This document shows, in pieces, positions 1 to 5,211 of a DNA stretch of 5,211 nt. How positions within the stretch are numbered: position 1 is the stretch's first letter; the number at the start of each line of letters is the position of its first letter. Under the pieces are notes generated by a model. It searched no databases. It was not told the origin of the DNA and saw only the letters and a list, made by a program, of their open reading frames with translations. This stretch comes from Spirochaetia bacterium UBA2205 (lineage in GTDB: Bacteria; Spirochaetota; UBA4802; UB4802): positions 19,326-24,536 of the forward strand of contig DCUV01000034.1 in assembly GCA_002328585.1 (NCBI GenBank). The letters run 5' to 3'. A program made the translations under genes and the position numbers.

Positions 1-40
1 CCTCACCCCCGGCCCCTCTCCTTCGTAAGGCGAGGGGAGT
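1..40. repeat. GC-rich hairpin repeat unit (dispersed-repeat type)
   Basis: This C-rich stretch contains an inverted repeat. Bases 13-23 (CCCCTCTCCTT) pair with 27-37 (AAGGCGAGGGG) with one mismatch (19 against 31), leaving a three-base loop. It is far more GC-rich than everything around it. The CCTCACCCCCGGCCCCTCTCC type of sequence recurs between genes in many unrelated bacterial genomes, so I read it as one copy of a dispersed palindromic element, probably cut by the window edge. It could also act as a transcriptional barrier downstream of the kinase, but no T-run follows on either strand, so it is not called a terminator. Confidence 0.6.
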
Positions 41-51
41 ATGCATTAACC

Positions 52-112
52 GTCATGCTGAACTTGTTTCGGAATTTCGTTGTCATAATAGATCCTTAAA
101 GTCCAGGATGAC
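52..112. repeat. Imperfect inverted-repeat element (GTCATGCTGAACTT type)
   Basis: The left arm at 52-65 (GTCATGCTGAACTT) and the right arm at 99-112 (AAGTCCAGGATGAC) are complementary at 12 of 14 positions and enclose a 33-base centre. A further partial copy of the arm end (CAGAATGAC) lies at 125-133, directly against the kinase stop codon. The sequence resembles the short GTCATGCTGAACTTGTTTC-like elements found in many copies between genes in diverse bacteria. That resemblance is from memory, not from a search. It has no coding capacity. It lies downstream of the kinase and could fold in the kinase mRNA 3' end. Confidence 0.6.
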
Positions 113-133
113 ATTAAACATATACAGAATGAC

Positions 134-1732
134 TTAATAATTGAGTAACTTAAAAAGCTCCTTATTCTTTTCATACAATTGAGTAAAGACCTTGAAATTA
201 CGATTATACATGTCATGGTACTGTGCCCTTGGCTTATACGATGTGCGTAATCCTACAAGTTTTTTTGCTTCGGTAAAATTGTCCATTATGCCAAGCCCAA
301 CTGCACATACAATCGTGGCACCCACAGTGCCTGCATTGATCTCGTTTTCAATTGATTCAATTGTTCTACCGGTTATATCAGCAATGATTTGACACCATAC
401 GTCTGATTTGGCACCGCCACCAGCAAAGCGAAGTCTTTGCTGTATGGGAATCTTCTTTTCCATTGCTTCCAGCATCCAGCGTATATGAAATGCAACACCT
501 TCCAGCACGCTTCTAATCATTTGACGTTTACCGGTAGCAAGGCTCAAATTAAAAAACATCCCGCGTGAATAGGGATCTTCACGAGGTGAACGATTGCCAT
601 GGAGCCATGGAGTAAAGAGTACATTGCCTGCACCTGGCGGTGTTTGCAATACCACCGAATCTAAAAAATCATATAGTGATTCATATTCCTTACTTTTGTC
701 AGCAATGTGACGTGCCTTTAAATAAACACCAATTTCATCCAGTGCAAGATGATCGCGTACCCATTTTAAGCAAGCACCGGCTGTTTCCTGTTCGGCAACA
801 TAAACATAATGGTGTGGGATAGCTCCTAAAATTGATGCAATGAAGTTGCCAATATCAACCATGCGTTTGTCAACGTTGGAAGAAACCCAGCCCGAAGTGC
901 CAATATAGATATTGGTATTATATATATCAGTGCACCCTGAACCTACCAGTGTTAAAGGCACATCCCCTCCACCGCCAAAAACAGGGATGCCGGGTGTTAA
1001 TCCAAGTTCGCTTGCTGCTTTTTTTGTGATTGTTCCAATAACATCGGTTGACTGAAATACCGGCGGCAAATGTTTCATGTCAACTTCAAACATAGTGCAT
1101 AATCCCTTGTGCCAGCCCAATCTATTTTTGCGGGTATCGTAGATAAAGGTTACATTTGCAGAATCAACGGTCATGCCTAATTTTCCCGTACATCTGAATA
1201 TCAAATAATCCTTAACGTCCAGCCACTTATACGCCTTTTCAAAGATTTCAGGCTCATTATCTTTTACCCAATGGTATTTCCATAGCGGGTCTTTTGGTGT
1301 TGCAGCAAGCCCACCGGTAATTAAAAGTGATTTAATGGTTTTTAATGCGTTCCATTTATCTATCTTTATTAAGCCTTTATAGAGATGCTTTTCTATTTGT
1401 TTCGTTGCACGCTGGTCCAGATAGCTCATGGGATTTCGTAACGCCCTGCCCTCGGTATCAATAAATAGAGAACCCTGCATCTGCGCACAAAATGCCATGG
1501 CAGCTATTTTAGCTGGTGCAACATTACTTTGTTTCATTACCCATTTTGTAGCCTTACAAACAGCATCCCACCAGTCATCAGCTTTTTGCTCAACACCACC
1601 ATCAGACAGCATATACAGCGGATATTCTACAAGGTACGAGTTGACCAGCTTTATTTTTTCATCAACCTTATATAAACATGTTTTGTTTCCGGTTGTGCCA
1701 ACATCGTGAGTCAATATATATGTCGATTTCAT
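134..1732 (-). CDS. FGGY-family carbohydrate kinase (xylulokinase-like)
   Basis: This cytoplasmic enzyme of 532 residues should transfer phosphate from ATP to a sugar, most likely a ketose such as xylulose. The length is typical of the family. The N-terminal FGGY domain opens with the phosphate loop DVGTTGNK (residues 10-17). It carries AQMQG (83-87) and YLDQRA (104-109) at the sugar-binding positions and WLDVKDYL (170-177). The C-terminal domain has GGGGD (253-257), whose Asp257 is the expected catalytic base, then TSGW (279-282), HGNRSPREDP (378-387) and the nucleotide-binding AGGGAKSD (437-444). The start at 1732 is chosen because GGGGG at 1739-1743 precedes it by six bases and the DxGT motif then sits at the usual distance. 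An in-frame TTG at 1777 is part of the -35 box. E. coli xylulokinase has QMHG where this protein has QMQG, so the exact substrate is open and no symbol is given. It lies downstream of the regulator, with its own promoter. Confidence 0.93.
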   Translation of the reverse strand: MKSTYILTHDVGTTGNKTCLYKVDEKIKLVNSYLVEYPLYMLSDGGVEQKADDWWDAVCKATKWVMKQSNVAPAKIAAMAFCAQMQGSLFIDTEGRALRNPMSYLDQRATKQIEKHLYKGLIKIDKWNALKTIKSLLITGGLAATPKDPLWKYHWVKDNEPEIFEKAYKWLDVKDYLIFRCTGKLGMTVDSANVTFIYDTRKNRLGWHKGLCTMFEVDMKHLPPVFQSTDVIGTITKKAASELGLTPGIPVFGGGGDVPLTLVGSGCTDIYNTNIYIGTSGWVSSNVDKRMVDIGNFIASILGAIPHHYVYVAEQETAGACLKWVRDHLALDEIGVYLKARHIADKSKEYESLYDFLDSVVLQTPPGAGNVLFTPWLHGNRSPREDPYSRGMFFNLSLATGKRQMIRSVLEGVAFHIRWMLEAMEKKIPIQQRLRFAGGGAKSDVWCQIIADITGRTIESIENEINAGTVGATIVCAVGLGIMDNFTEAKKLVGLRTSYKPRAQYHDMYNRNFKVFTQLYEKNKELFKLLNY

Positions 1733-1748
1733 TACAAACCCCCAGAGG

Positions 1749-1777
1749 ATTATATAAACGTATAAACGTATTGTCAA
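1749..1777 (-). promoter_or_regulatory. Consensus sigma-70-type promoter of the kinase gene
   Basis: Read on the minus strand, TTGACA (1777-1772) and TATAAT (1754-1749) are both perfect matches to the housekeeping consensus and are separated by the optimal 17 bases. Transcription would start near 1742, which leaves a leader of only about 10-12 bases before the ATG at 1732. The Shine-Dalgarno stretch GGGGG (1743-1739) would then be at the extreme 5' end of the mRNA. The whole promoter fits in the gap after the regulator gene, so the kinase can be transcribed independently. Confidence 0.85.
1753..1768. repeat. Tandem 8-base repeat inside the kinase promoter spacer
   Basis: TATAAACG occurs twice head to tail (1753-1760 and 1761-1768) and is followed by TA. 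The repeat fills most of the spacer between the -35 and -10 boxes and overlaps the last two bases of the -10 box. It may be a regulator contact site or just low-complexity sequence; the two cannot be separated here. Confidence 0.6.
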
Positions 1778-1883
1778 GCTCTATGGGTAAAATAGGTTTT
1801 ATTGAACATTAACACAAGGGCACTGATTCCATAACAACTATCGTACACAATAGCTTTATTTTTGTATCATTGTCTACGCAATA

Positions 1884-1897
1884 TCTGATTAATCAGA
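1884..1897. other. 14-base perfect palindrome over the regulator stop codon
   Basis: TCTGATTAATCAGA is its own reverse complement and covers the TGA stop codon of the AraC-type gene (1895-1893). It has no loop and no T-run after it on the minus strand, so it does not look like an intrinsic terminator. It lies about 107 bases upstream of the kinase -35 box. A protein-binding site is possible, but there is no second copy in the window to support it. Confidence 0.4.
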
Positions 1898-3059
1898 ATT
1901 TGCGATTATTTTTGCGATAGATAGTTGGGGTTATATTGAGTAATTTATGGAAAGCACGGTTGAATGTTGAAAGGCTTTCAAAACCGGTTTTGAAGGCGAT
2001 AGTTACTATTGATTCATTGCATTCTGCTAATAAAACCTGTGCATAGTTAATCCTCAGTTCATTGATGTAGTCCGGAAGCGATTTTCCCGTATATAATTTA
2101 AAAAGCCTGCTGAATGTATCTGGATGAAGATTAACCATGGCAGCCAGCCCTTCTCGTGAGATAGCAAAACAAAAGTTGTCATGAATATATTCAACAGCCT
2201 GTTGAATCTTATCAGAGTTGGACGAAGAGATGCATTTCTGCTTTGATGTATCATCAATTTTTTGTTGTTTCTGTTGTTCTAAAAGTTTTTGATTAAATAA
2301 ATAGGTAACCTGTTCAATCTCTTTATGCAATGTTACAAATCGAGACTGCAAGATATATGCCATGGATATAATAACTATAAAATATGCATATTCAATGGTA
2401 TAAATAAAGCGATAAATACCTTTGCCAACACAGACATCGTTTATGCTTGCAAGCAAAAATACCAGTAAACTTGCAAATAAAATTTTGATATGCACTTCGC
2501 CATACCTGCACCAGATAAAAAGTTTATACATTAAATATGTTCCAGCAACAAGCATTGCAATATATTGTGCTATATAAAGAATACCGGGGTCAGCCTCGTT
2601 GTAGGTGATGGTTGCACCTAAAAAGACAAATTTTTTTATGTAAGGATTGTATGGATTGAGAGTATATGAACTATCCAGCAAAAAACCTGATATTATGAAC
2701 AATACCATAATGGCGGTTATGCTGTAAACAATGTTTGTACGAATATGCACTAATGAAGCAATGAACCACGTTATTGCTATGATGAAACAGGCAAGTACGG
2801 CAAACTGAAAACGCTGGTACATTACAGCCTGAAAAGGTGATGAGGATATATAGAGCATGGCAGATGCAATATCGTAAAGAGCAATAGTGCAGCACATCAT
2901 GGCAAACCACAGGTTTTCGGGTTCATTCCTCCTGCGCGAATACATAATACCATACGAAACGGCAACATACATGGCGATAGCAGCCATAAGAAGAGGTGGT
3001 ATAGCTATTATAGGTATCATGGTGAATATGCCATTTACATTCATTAATGAGGGTTTCAT
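1893..3059 (-). CDS. Membrane-bound AraC-family transcriptional regulator with seven-helix N-terminal domain
   Basis: This is a one-component regulator in which an integral-membrane sensor is joined directly to a DNA-binding domain, with no kinase or receiver. Numbered from ATG 3059 (388 residues), about seven hydrophobic segments lie near residues 15-40, 50-71, 83-105, 110-128, 159-181, 191-211 and 217-236. A polar, Gln-rich linker likely to be coiled coil follows (about 243-270). The last 100 residues form the AraC domain. Its first helix-turn-helix spans about 301-325 (SREGLAAMVNLHPDTFSRLF). The second spans about 350-383, with the family pattern IVTIAFKTGFESLSTFNRAF and TPTIYR. The start is uncertain: TTG 3095, ATG 3059, ATG 3044 and ATG 3020 are all in frame and none has a clear Shine-Dalgarno. 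All keep the first helix except perhaps 3020, which trims its approach. Its place between symporter and kinase suggests it controls them. The ligand is unknown. Confidence 0.9.
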   Translation of the reverse strand: MKPSLMNVNGIFTMIPIIAIPPLLMAAIAMYVAVSYGIMYSRRRNEPENLWFAMMCCTIALYDIASAMLYISSSPFQAVMYQRFQFAVLACFIIAITWFIASLVHIRTNIVYSITAIMVLFIISGFLLDSSYTLNPYNPYIKKFVFLGATITYNEADPGILYIAQYIAMLVAGTYLMYKLFIWCRYGEVHIKILFASLLVFLLASINDVCVGKGIYRFIYTIEYAYFIVIISMAYILQSRFVTLHKEIEQVTYLFNQKLLEQQKQQKIDDTSKQKCISSSNSDKIQQAVEYIHDNFCFAISREGLAAMVNLHPDTFSRLFKLYTGKSLPDYINELRINYAQVLLAECNESIVTIAFKTGFESLSTFNRAFHKLLNITPTIYRKNNRKF

Positions 3060-3147
3060 CAATAAATAATAAAAAGTGATTATTGTTTTTTGCAAGAAAA
3101 TAAAAAAAAGGTGTATATAAAAAATCTCGAATTATGATTTGCGCAGC

Positions 3148-3159
3148 ATTATAATTATA
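3148..3159 (-). promoter_or_regulatory. Tandem TATAAT, possible -10 region for the regulator
   Basis: On the minus strand TATAATTATAAT is two adjacent -10 consensus hexamers, about 90 bases upstream of the regulator's ATG at 3059. No -35 box lies at a proper distance: the nearest TTG-like hexamer, TTGCTG (3179-3174), is 14 or 20 bases away. It sits just downstream of the point where the symporter pseudogene stops resembling its family. Between here and the regulator the sequence is very AT-rich with no ORF of its own. Confidence 0.3.
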
Positions 3160-3169
3160 AAAGATGATC

Positions 3170-4017
3170 ATAGCAGCAAAAATCATTGAAGCTTTTCCAT
3201 CCCACTTAGAGCATGCGCCAAATGTTCGTTGTAAGATAGCCTGGTTGGCACACCAATAGGCTGGTGACAATACCAATCCAAGCCCAGGTATAACACCATG
3301 CCATGGAAATGTAGGATGGTTTGCCGGGAGAAAAGCATTAAGATGATCAGGATAGTTAACCTTCAGTGTTTCAATAAATGAATCCAATCCACCAATAGTT
3401 TTAATTCCAATAACAGCAACAATAGTTGCACTCAAAAACATGATGAATGTTTGAATAGTATCGGTGATTGCAACAGCAACAAGTCCACCTGAAATAGTGT
3501 AAAATCCTACTACAGTTGCGGTTATAAAAATTGAAAACCATATAGACAAGCCTAAATAGGTTTGTAGCATTATAGCTGTTGCCCACAAGAACACACCTAC
3601 AATTACAACTGAAAAGATGCTCATTAAACATGCAGCAATAAAACGCACGCTATTATTATAGCGCAATCCTACATACTCTGGAATGTAGTATACTCCTGCG
3701 CGCCAGAAAAACGGTATGAAACTAAGTGCCGATAGTGTCATGGCAGGGATAGCCCCTATCCATTCAAAGTTTGCCCGTGCACTTCCTATGCTGTAGGCGT
3801 TAACAGCAGCACCAATGTAATCATTTGAACCAATATTTGTTCCAGTGATGGAATGACCTGTAACCCACCATGGGAGCGACCTGTTTGCTAAAAAATAATC
3901 TTTTGCAGTTTTTATATGTGATTTGTAATAAAATCCAAAAACGGTAATGCCTGCTAAATAAAGTATGATCAATGTAATATCAATTTAGTGAACATTGGTA
4001 GGTGTAAAATGCAACAT
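3170..4017 (-). pseudogene. Sodium/solute symporter (SSS/SLC5-like), nonsense mutation and 3' truncation
   Basis: This is the remnant of an inner-membrane symporter that would import a sugar or similar solute with sodium. The intact start is ATG 4017, five bases after AAGGGG (4028-4023). It reads MLHFTPTNVH and then TAA (3987-3985), followed in the same frame by IDITLIILYLAGITVFGFYY, the expected first membrane helix. Family features follow: AKDYFLANRSLPWWVTG, then SITGTNIGSNDYIG (the sodium-site region of helix 1 in the LeuT fold), GVYYIPEYVGLRY, TISGGLVAVAITDTIQTF and SPAYWCANQAILQRTFG. Resemblance ends at GKASMIFAA, near 3172. Downstream the frame stays open to 2923, but that stretch is out of frame over the regulator and is not symporter-like. 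About 280 codons remain of the 500 or more usual for the family. A TTG at 3972 could restart translation but has no Shine-Dalgarno. SGLT-like features and the adjacent kinase suggest a sugar substrate. Confidence 0.85.
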
Positions 4018-4041
4018 ATTATCCCCTTTTATATTTTTTAG

Positions 4042-4069
4042 TTGATAATATCGTTAACGATTATATGAT
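4042..4069 (+). promoter_or_regulatory. Candidate promoter of the alpha/beta hydrolase gene
   Basis: TTGATA (4042-4047) and TATGAT (4064-4069), each five of six matches to consensus, are separated by 16 bases. Transcription would start near 4076, giving a leader of about 30 bases that contains the Shine-Dalgarno GGAGGA at 4098-4103. The spacer holds the 12-base palindrome at 4050-4061, and the -10 box overlaps that of the opposing symporter promoter by two bases. Confidence 0.5.
4050..4061. promoter_or_regulatory. Candidate operator palindrome in the divergent promoter region
   Basis: ATCGTTAACGAT is a perfect 12-base palindrome. Extended to 4045-4066, 18 of 22 positions remain symmetric. 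It lies within the spacer of the hydrolase promoter and overlaps the -10 box and predicted start site of the symporter promoter. A repressor bound here would block both. An even-length palindrome of this kind suits a dimeric helix-turn-helix repressor. AraC-type proteins usually bind direct repeats, so the neighbouring regulator is not the obvious partner. Confidence 0.5.
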
Positions 4070-4088
4070 TATATAGATTTAATAGCAA
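4060..4088 (-). promoter_or_regulatory. Candidate promoter of the symporter pseudogene block
   Basis: On the minus strand, TTGCTA (4088-4083, four of six matches) and a perfect TATAAT (4065-4060) are 17 bases apart. Transcription would start near 4053 and run into the symporter's Shine-Dalgarno (4028-4023) and ATG (4017). This is the likely head of the symporter-regulator-kinase block. The upstream AT-rich region offers another TATAAT at 4073-4068 without a matching -35. Confidence 0.5.
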
Positions 4089-4106
4089 ACATTTTTTGGA
4101 GGATAT

Positions 4107-5006
4107 ATGGCTAAAAAAATAATTATAGTTTTTGTTATTGTGCTGGTTATAGCTGGGGTGATAGTTTTTGGGGTAGCATGGAACTTTTCAAATCAGCTTA
4201 TCAGTCCACAACCGCATACCTGCAATAATGAGCACTTTATTTATTGTGGGGGAGCATCTGAGCTGGGGATACCCTTTGAGGATGTGTCATTTACTAACGA
4301 TGAAAATCTTACATTACGAGGATGGTTTTTCCCGGCAAAAACTAAAACGGCAATCATCATGGTGCACGGTATTACCGCTGACAGAAAAGAAGGTTTGCGA
4401 TGGGTGAAAGCACAGCATACAGCAGGATATAATCTTTTACTATTTGACTTGCGCAACCATGGTGAAAGTGACAAATCTATCTCGGGAATGGGATTAAAGG
4501 AAAAAGAGGATGTTGTAGCAGCAGTTAACTTTTTGGTTAGTCAAAAGGGAATAAAAGAGATTGGTGTATTTGGTGTATCAATGGGAGCATCAACTGCAAT
4601 ACAGGCAATGGCAAAAGATAAGCGTATAAAAGCGGGAGTTTTTGAAGCAGGATTTGCCAATTTAGGTGATCTTTTGGCAGAGATAGCAAAACGTGATTTT
4701 GGATTGCCACGCTTTCCAATGATAGACGCAGTTATGTGGGTGTACAGTGTGCGGGGTGGTTTTGACGCGGGTACCATCAATCCGGAAGATTATATTGGAA
4801 AAATTTCACCCAGGCCGGTTTTTATAATACACTGTGATAACGATGATTATATTGCCTATTCACATGGGATAAGATTATTTAAAGCAGCACATGAGCCTAA
4901 AATGATGTGGACAGCTCACTGCAACAAGCATGCTCGTGCATGGCAATCAAACCCAAAAGAGGCTGAAAAGAAGGTTGTGGAGTTTTTTAAACGGTATGTT
5001 CAATAA
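4107..5006 (+). CDS. Membrane-anchored alpha/beta-hydrolase fold protein
   Basis: This 299-residue protein is predicted to be tethered in the cytoplasmic membrane by one N-terminal helix (about residues 5-25, preceded by MAKK), with its catalytic domain probably outside the cytoplasm. The domain shows the serine-hydrolase layout. The oxyanion-region VHG is at 86-88, then FDLRNHGES (113-121). The nucleophile elbow is GVSMG (156-160), giving Ser158. The probable acid is Asp246 in IHCDNDDYIA (241-250), and the probable His is His275 in NKHARAW. The region before the core (ELGIPFEDVSFTND, 52-65) is the strand typical of COG1073-like hydrolases. No lid domain or lipobox is evident. The start has a strong Shine-Dalgarno, GGAGGA at 4098-4103. 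Substrate is unknown: the fold covers esterases, thioesterases and peptidases. It is transcribed away from the symporter block, apparently alone. Cys39 and Cys47 lie near the membrane anchor and could form a disulfide if exported. Confidence 0.88.
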   Translation: MAKKIIIVFVIVLVIAGVIVFGVAWNFSNQLISPQPHTCNNEHFIYCGGASELGIPFEDVSFTNDENLTLRGWFFPAKTKTAIIMVHGITADRKEGLRWVKAQHTAGYNLLLFDLRNHGESDKSISGMGLKEKEDVVAAVNFLVSQKGIKEIGVFGVSMGASTAIQAMAKDKRIKAGVFEAGFANLGDLLAEIAKRDFGLPRFPMIDAVMWVYSVRGGFDAGTINPEDYIGKISPRPVFIIHCDNDDYIAYSHGIRLFKAAHEPKMMWTAHCNKHARAWQSNPKEAEKKVVEFFKRYVQ

Positions 5007-5025
5007 TTTACTGGATATATTGTTT

Positions 5026-5060
5026 TTGAAAAGCTCATAAGCGAAGAATTTCAATTTTTT
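5026..5060 (+). terminator. Weak candidate terminator after the hydrolase gene
   Basis: TTGAAA (5026-5031) can pair with TTTCAA (5049-5054), with a small inner GCT/AGC stem (5033-5035 with 5040-5042), and a run of six T follows at 5055-5060. The outer stem is AT-only apart from one G-C pair, so folding would be weak. Its position 20 bases after the stop codon is right for the hydrolase transcript. Confidence 0.35.
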
Positions 5061-5106
5061 AATAGTGGCACTCTATAGCAACAAAAAATGATTGAAATAT
5101 ATTATA

Positions 5107-5135
5107 TTGTAGTTTAATACTATCATAGATAAGAT
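5107..5135 (+). promoter_or_regulatory. Weak candidate promoter for the gene at 5173
   Basis: TTGTAG (5107-5112) and TAAGAT (5130-5135) lie 17 bases apart, with three and four of six matches to consensus. The surrounding sequence is AT-rich, so chance matches are likely. The 166-base gap after the hydrolase makes an independent promoter plausible. Confidence 0.25.
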
Positions 5136-5172
5136 TTAGTTATATAAAAATTACAAGCTTTGGGAGGGCTTC

Positions 5173-5211
5173 ATGAGCATAGAAACAACAACATGCATTT
5201 CATTTGAGCAC
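5173..5211 (+). CDS. Start of an unidentified gene, cut by the window edge
   Basis: ATG at 5173 follows GGGAGG (5162-5167) by five bases, a strong ribosome binding site. The frame stays open to the last base. Only 13 residues are visible (MSIETTTCISFEH), which is too few to recognise a family. They are polar, with no signal peptide or membrane segment. The gene runs in the same direction as the hydrolase, 166 bases after it. Confidence 0.7.
   Translation, partial: MSIETTTCISFEH

Noticed and set aside
1428..1709. Plus-strand 93-codon open frame inside the kinase
   Set aside because: It is antisense to conserved kinase motifs, has no ribosome binding site or recognisable domain, and is best explained as a shadow of the kinase frame.
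1733..1777. Longer kinase N-terminus starting at TTG 1777
   Set aside because: The TTG is the first half of a perfect -35 box, the extra 15 residues add no family motif, and ATG 1732 has a GGGGG ribosome binding site and fits the DxGT position.
1841..1868. Hairpin CTATCG/CAATAG followed by a T-rich run on the plus strand, a possible terminator
   Set aside because: The stem has a C-A mismatch on that strand and no plus-strand gene ends nearby. On the minus strand, where it would matter, no T-run follows.
2923..3169. Open frame continuing from the symporter across the start of the regulator, as if a fusion or long overlap
   Set aside because: The residues after the junction are low-complexity and then a Cys/Tyr/His-rich out-of-frame reading of the regulator's first helices. 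The regulator frame itself has clear membrane segments and domains, so it is the real one.
4241..4780. Minus-strand open frames opposite the hydrolase
   Set aside because: They are antisense to the conserved hydrolase core including the GVSMG elbow, and show no domain or ribosome binding site.
1..5211. CRISPR array, tRNA, rRNA or insertion sequence
   Set aside because: No regularly spaced repeats, cloverleaf arms, rRNA-like stretches, transposase motifs or flanking terminal repeats were seen on either strand.

Overview
The window is AT-rich bacterial DNA with compact genes and, for most of them, clear GGAGG- or GGGG-type ribosome binding sites. The source organism cannot be fixed from the sequence. 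A seven-helix membrane module fused to an AraC-type DNA-binding domain, next to an SGLT-like sodium/solute symporter and an FGGY sugar kinase, would fit an uncultured spirochaete-like or similar environmental lineage. That placement is a weak inference.

Layout from left to right. Bases 1-133 hold two adjacent imperfect inverted repeats of the dispersed intergenic type and no gene. A minus-strand block follows, read right to left. It begins with a sodium/solute symporter (about 4017 down to 3170) that is a pseudogene. Next is a membrane-bound AraC-family regulator (3059 to 1893), then an FGGY-family carbohydrate kinase (1732 to 134). On the plus strand, a membrane-anchored alpha/beta hydrolase (4107-5006) diverges from the symporter, and the first 13 codons of another gene start at 5173.

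The minus-strand block reads as a sugar uptake and phosphorylation module: a symporter to import a sugar, a membrane regulator to sense a signal and control transcription, and a kinase to trap the sugar as a phosphate. The import step is broken. The symporter's best start (ATG at 4017 with an AAGGGG Shine-Dalgarno) meets an in-frame TAA at codon 11, and the gene loses family resemblance near 3170, about halfway through the expected protein. The regulator and kinase look intact. The kinase has its own promoter, a perfect TTGACA-17-TATAAT, so it need not depend on the damaged gene upstream.

The 89-base divergent region (4018-4106) appears to carry two overlapping back-to-back promoters. A 12-base perfect palindrome (ATCGTTAACGAT) sits where one repressor could control both. 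No RNA gene, CRISPR array or insertion sequence was seen. There is no gene-free stretch over 300 bases.
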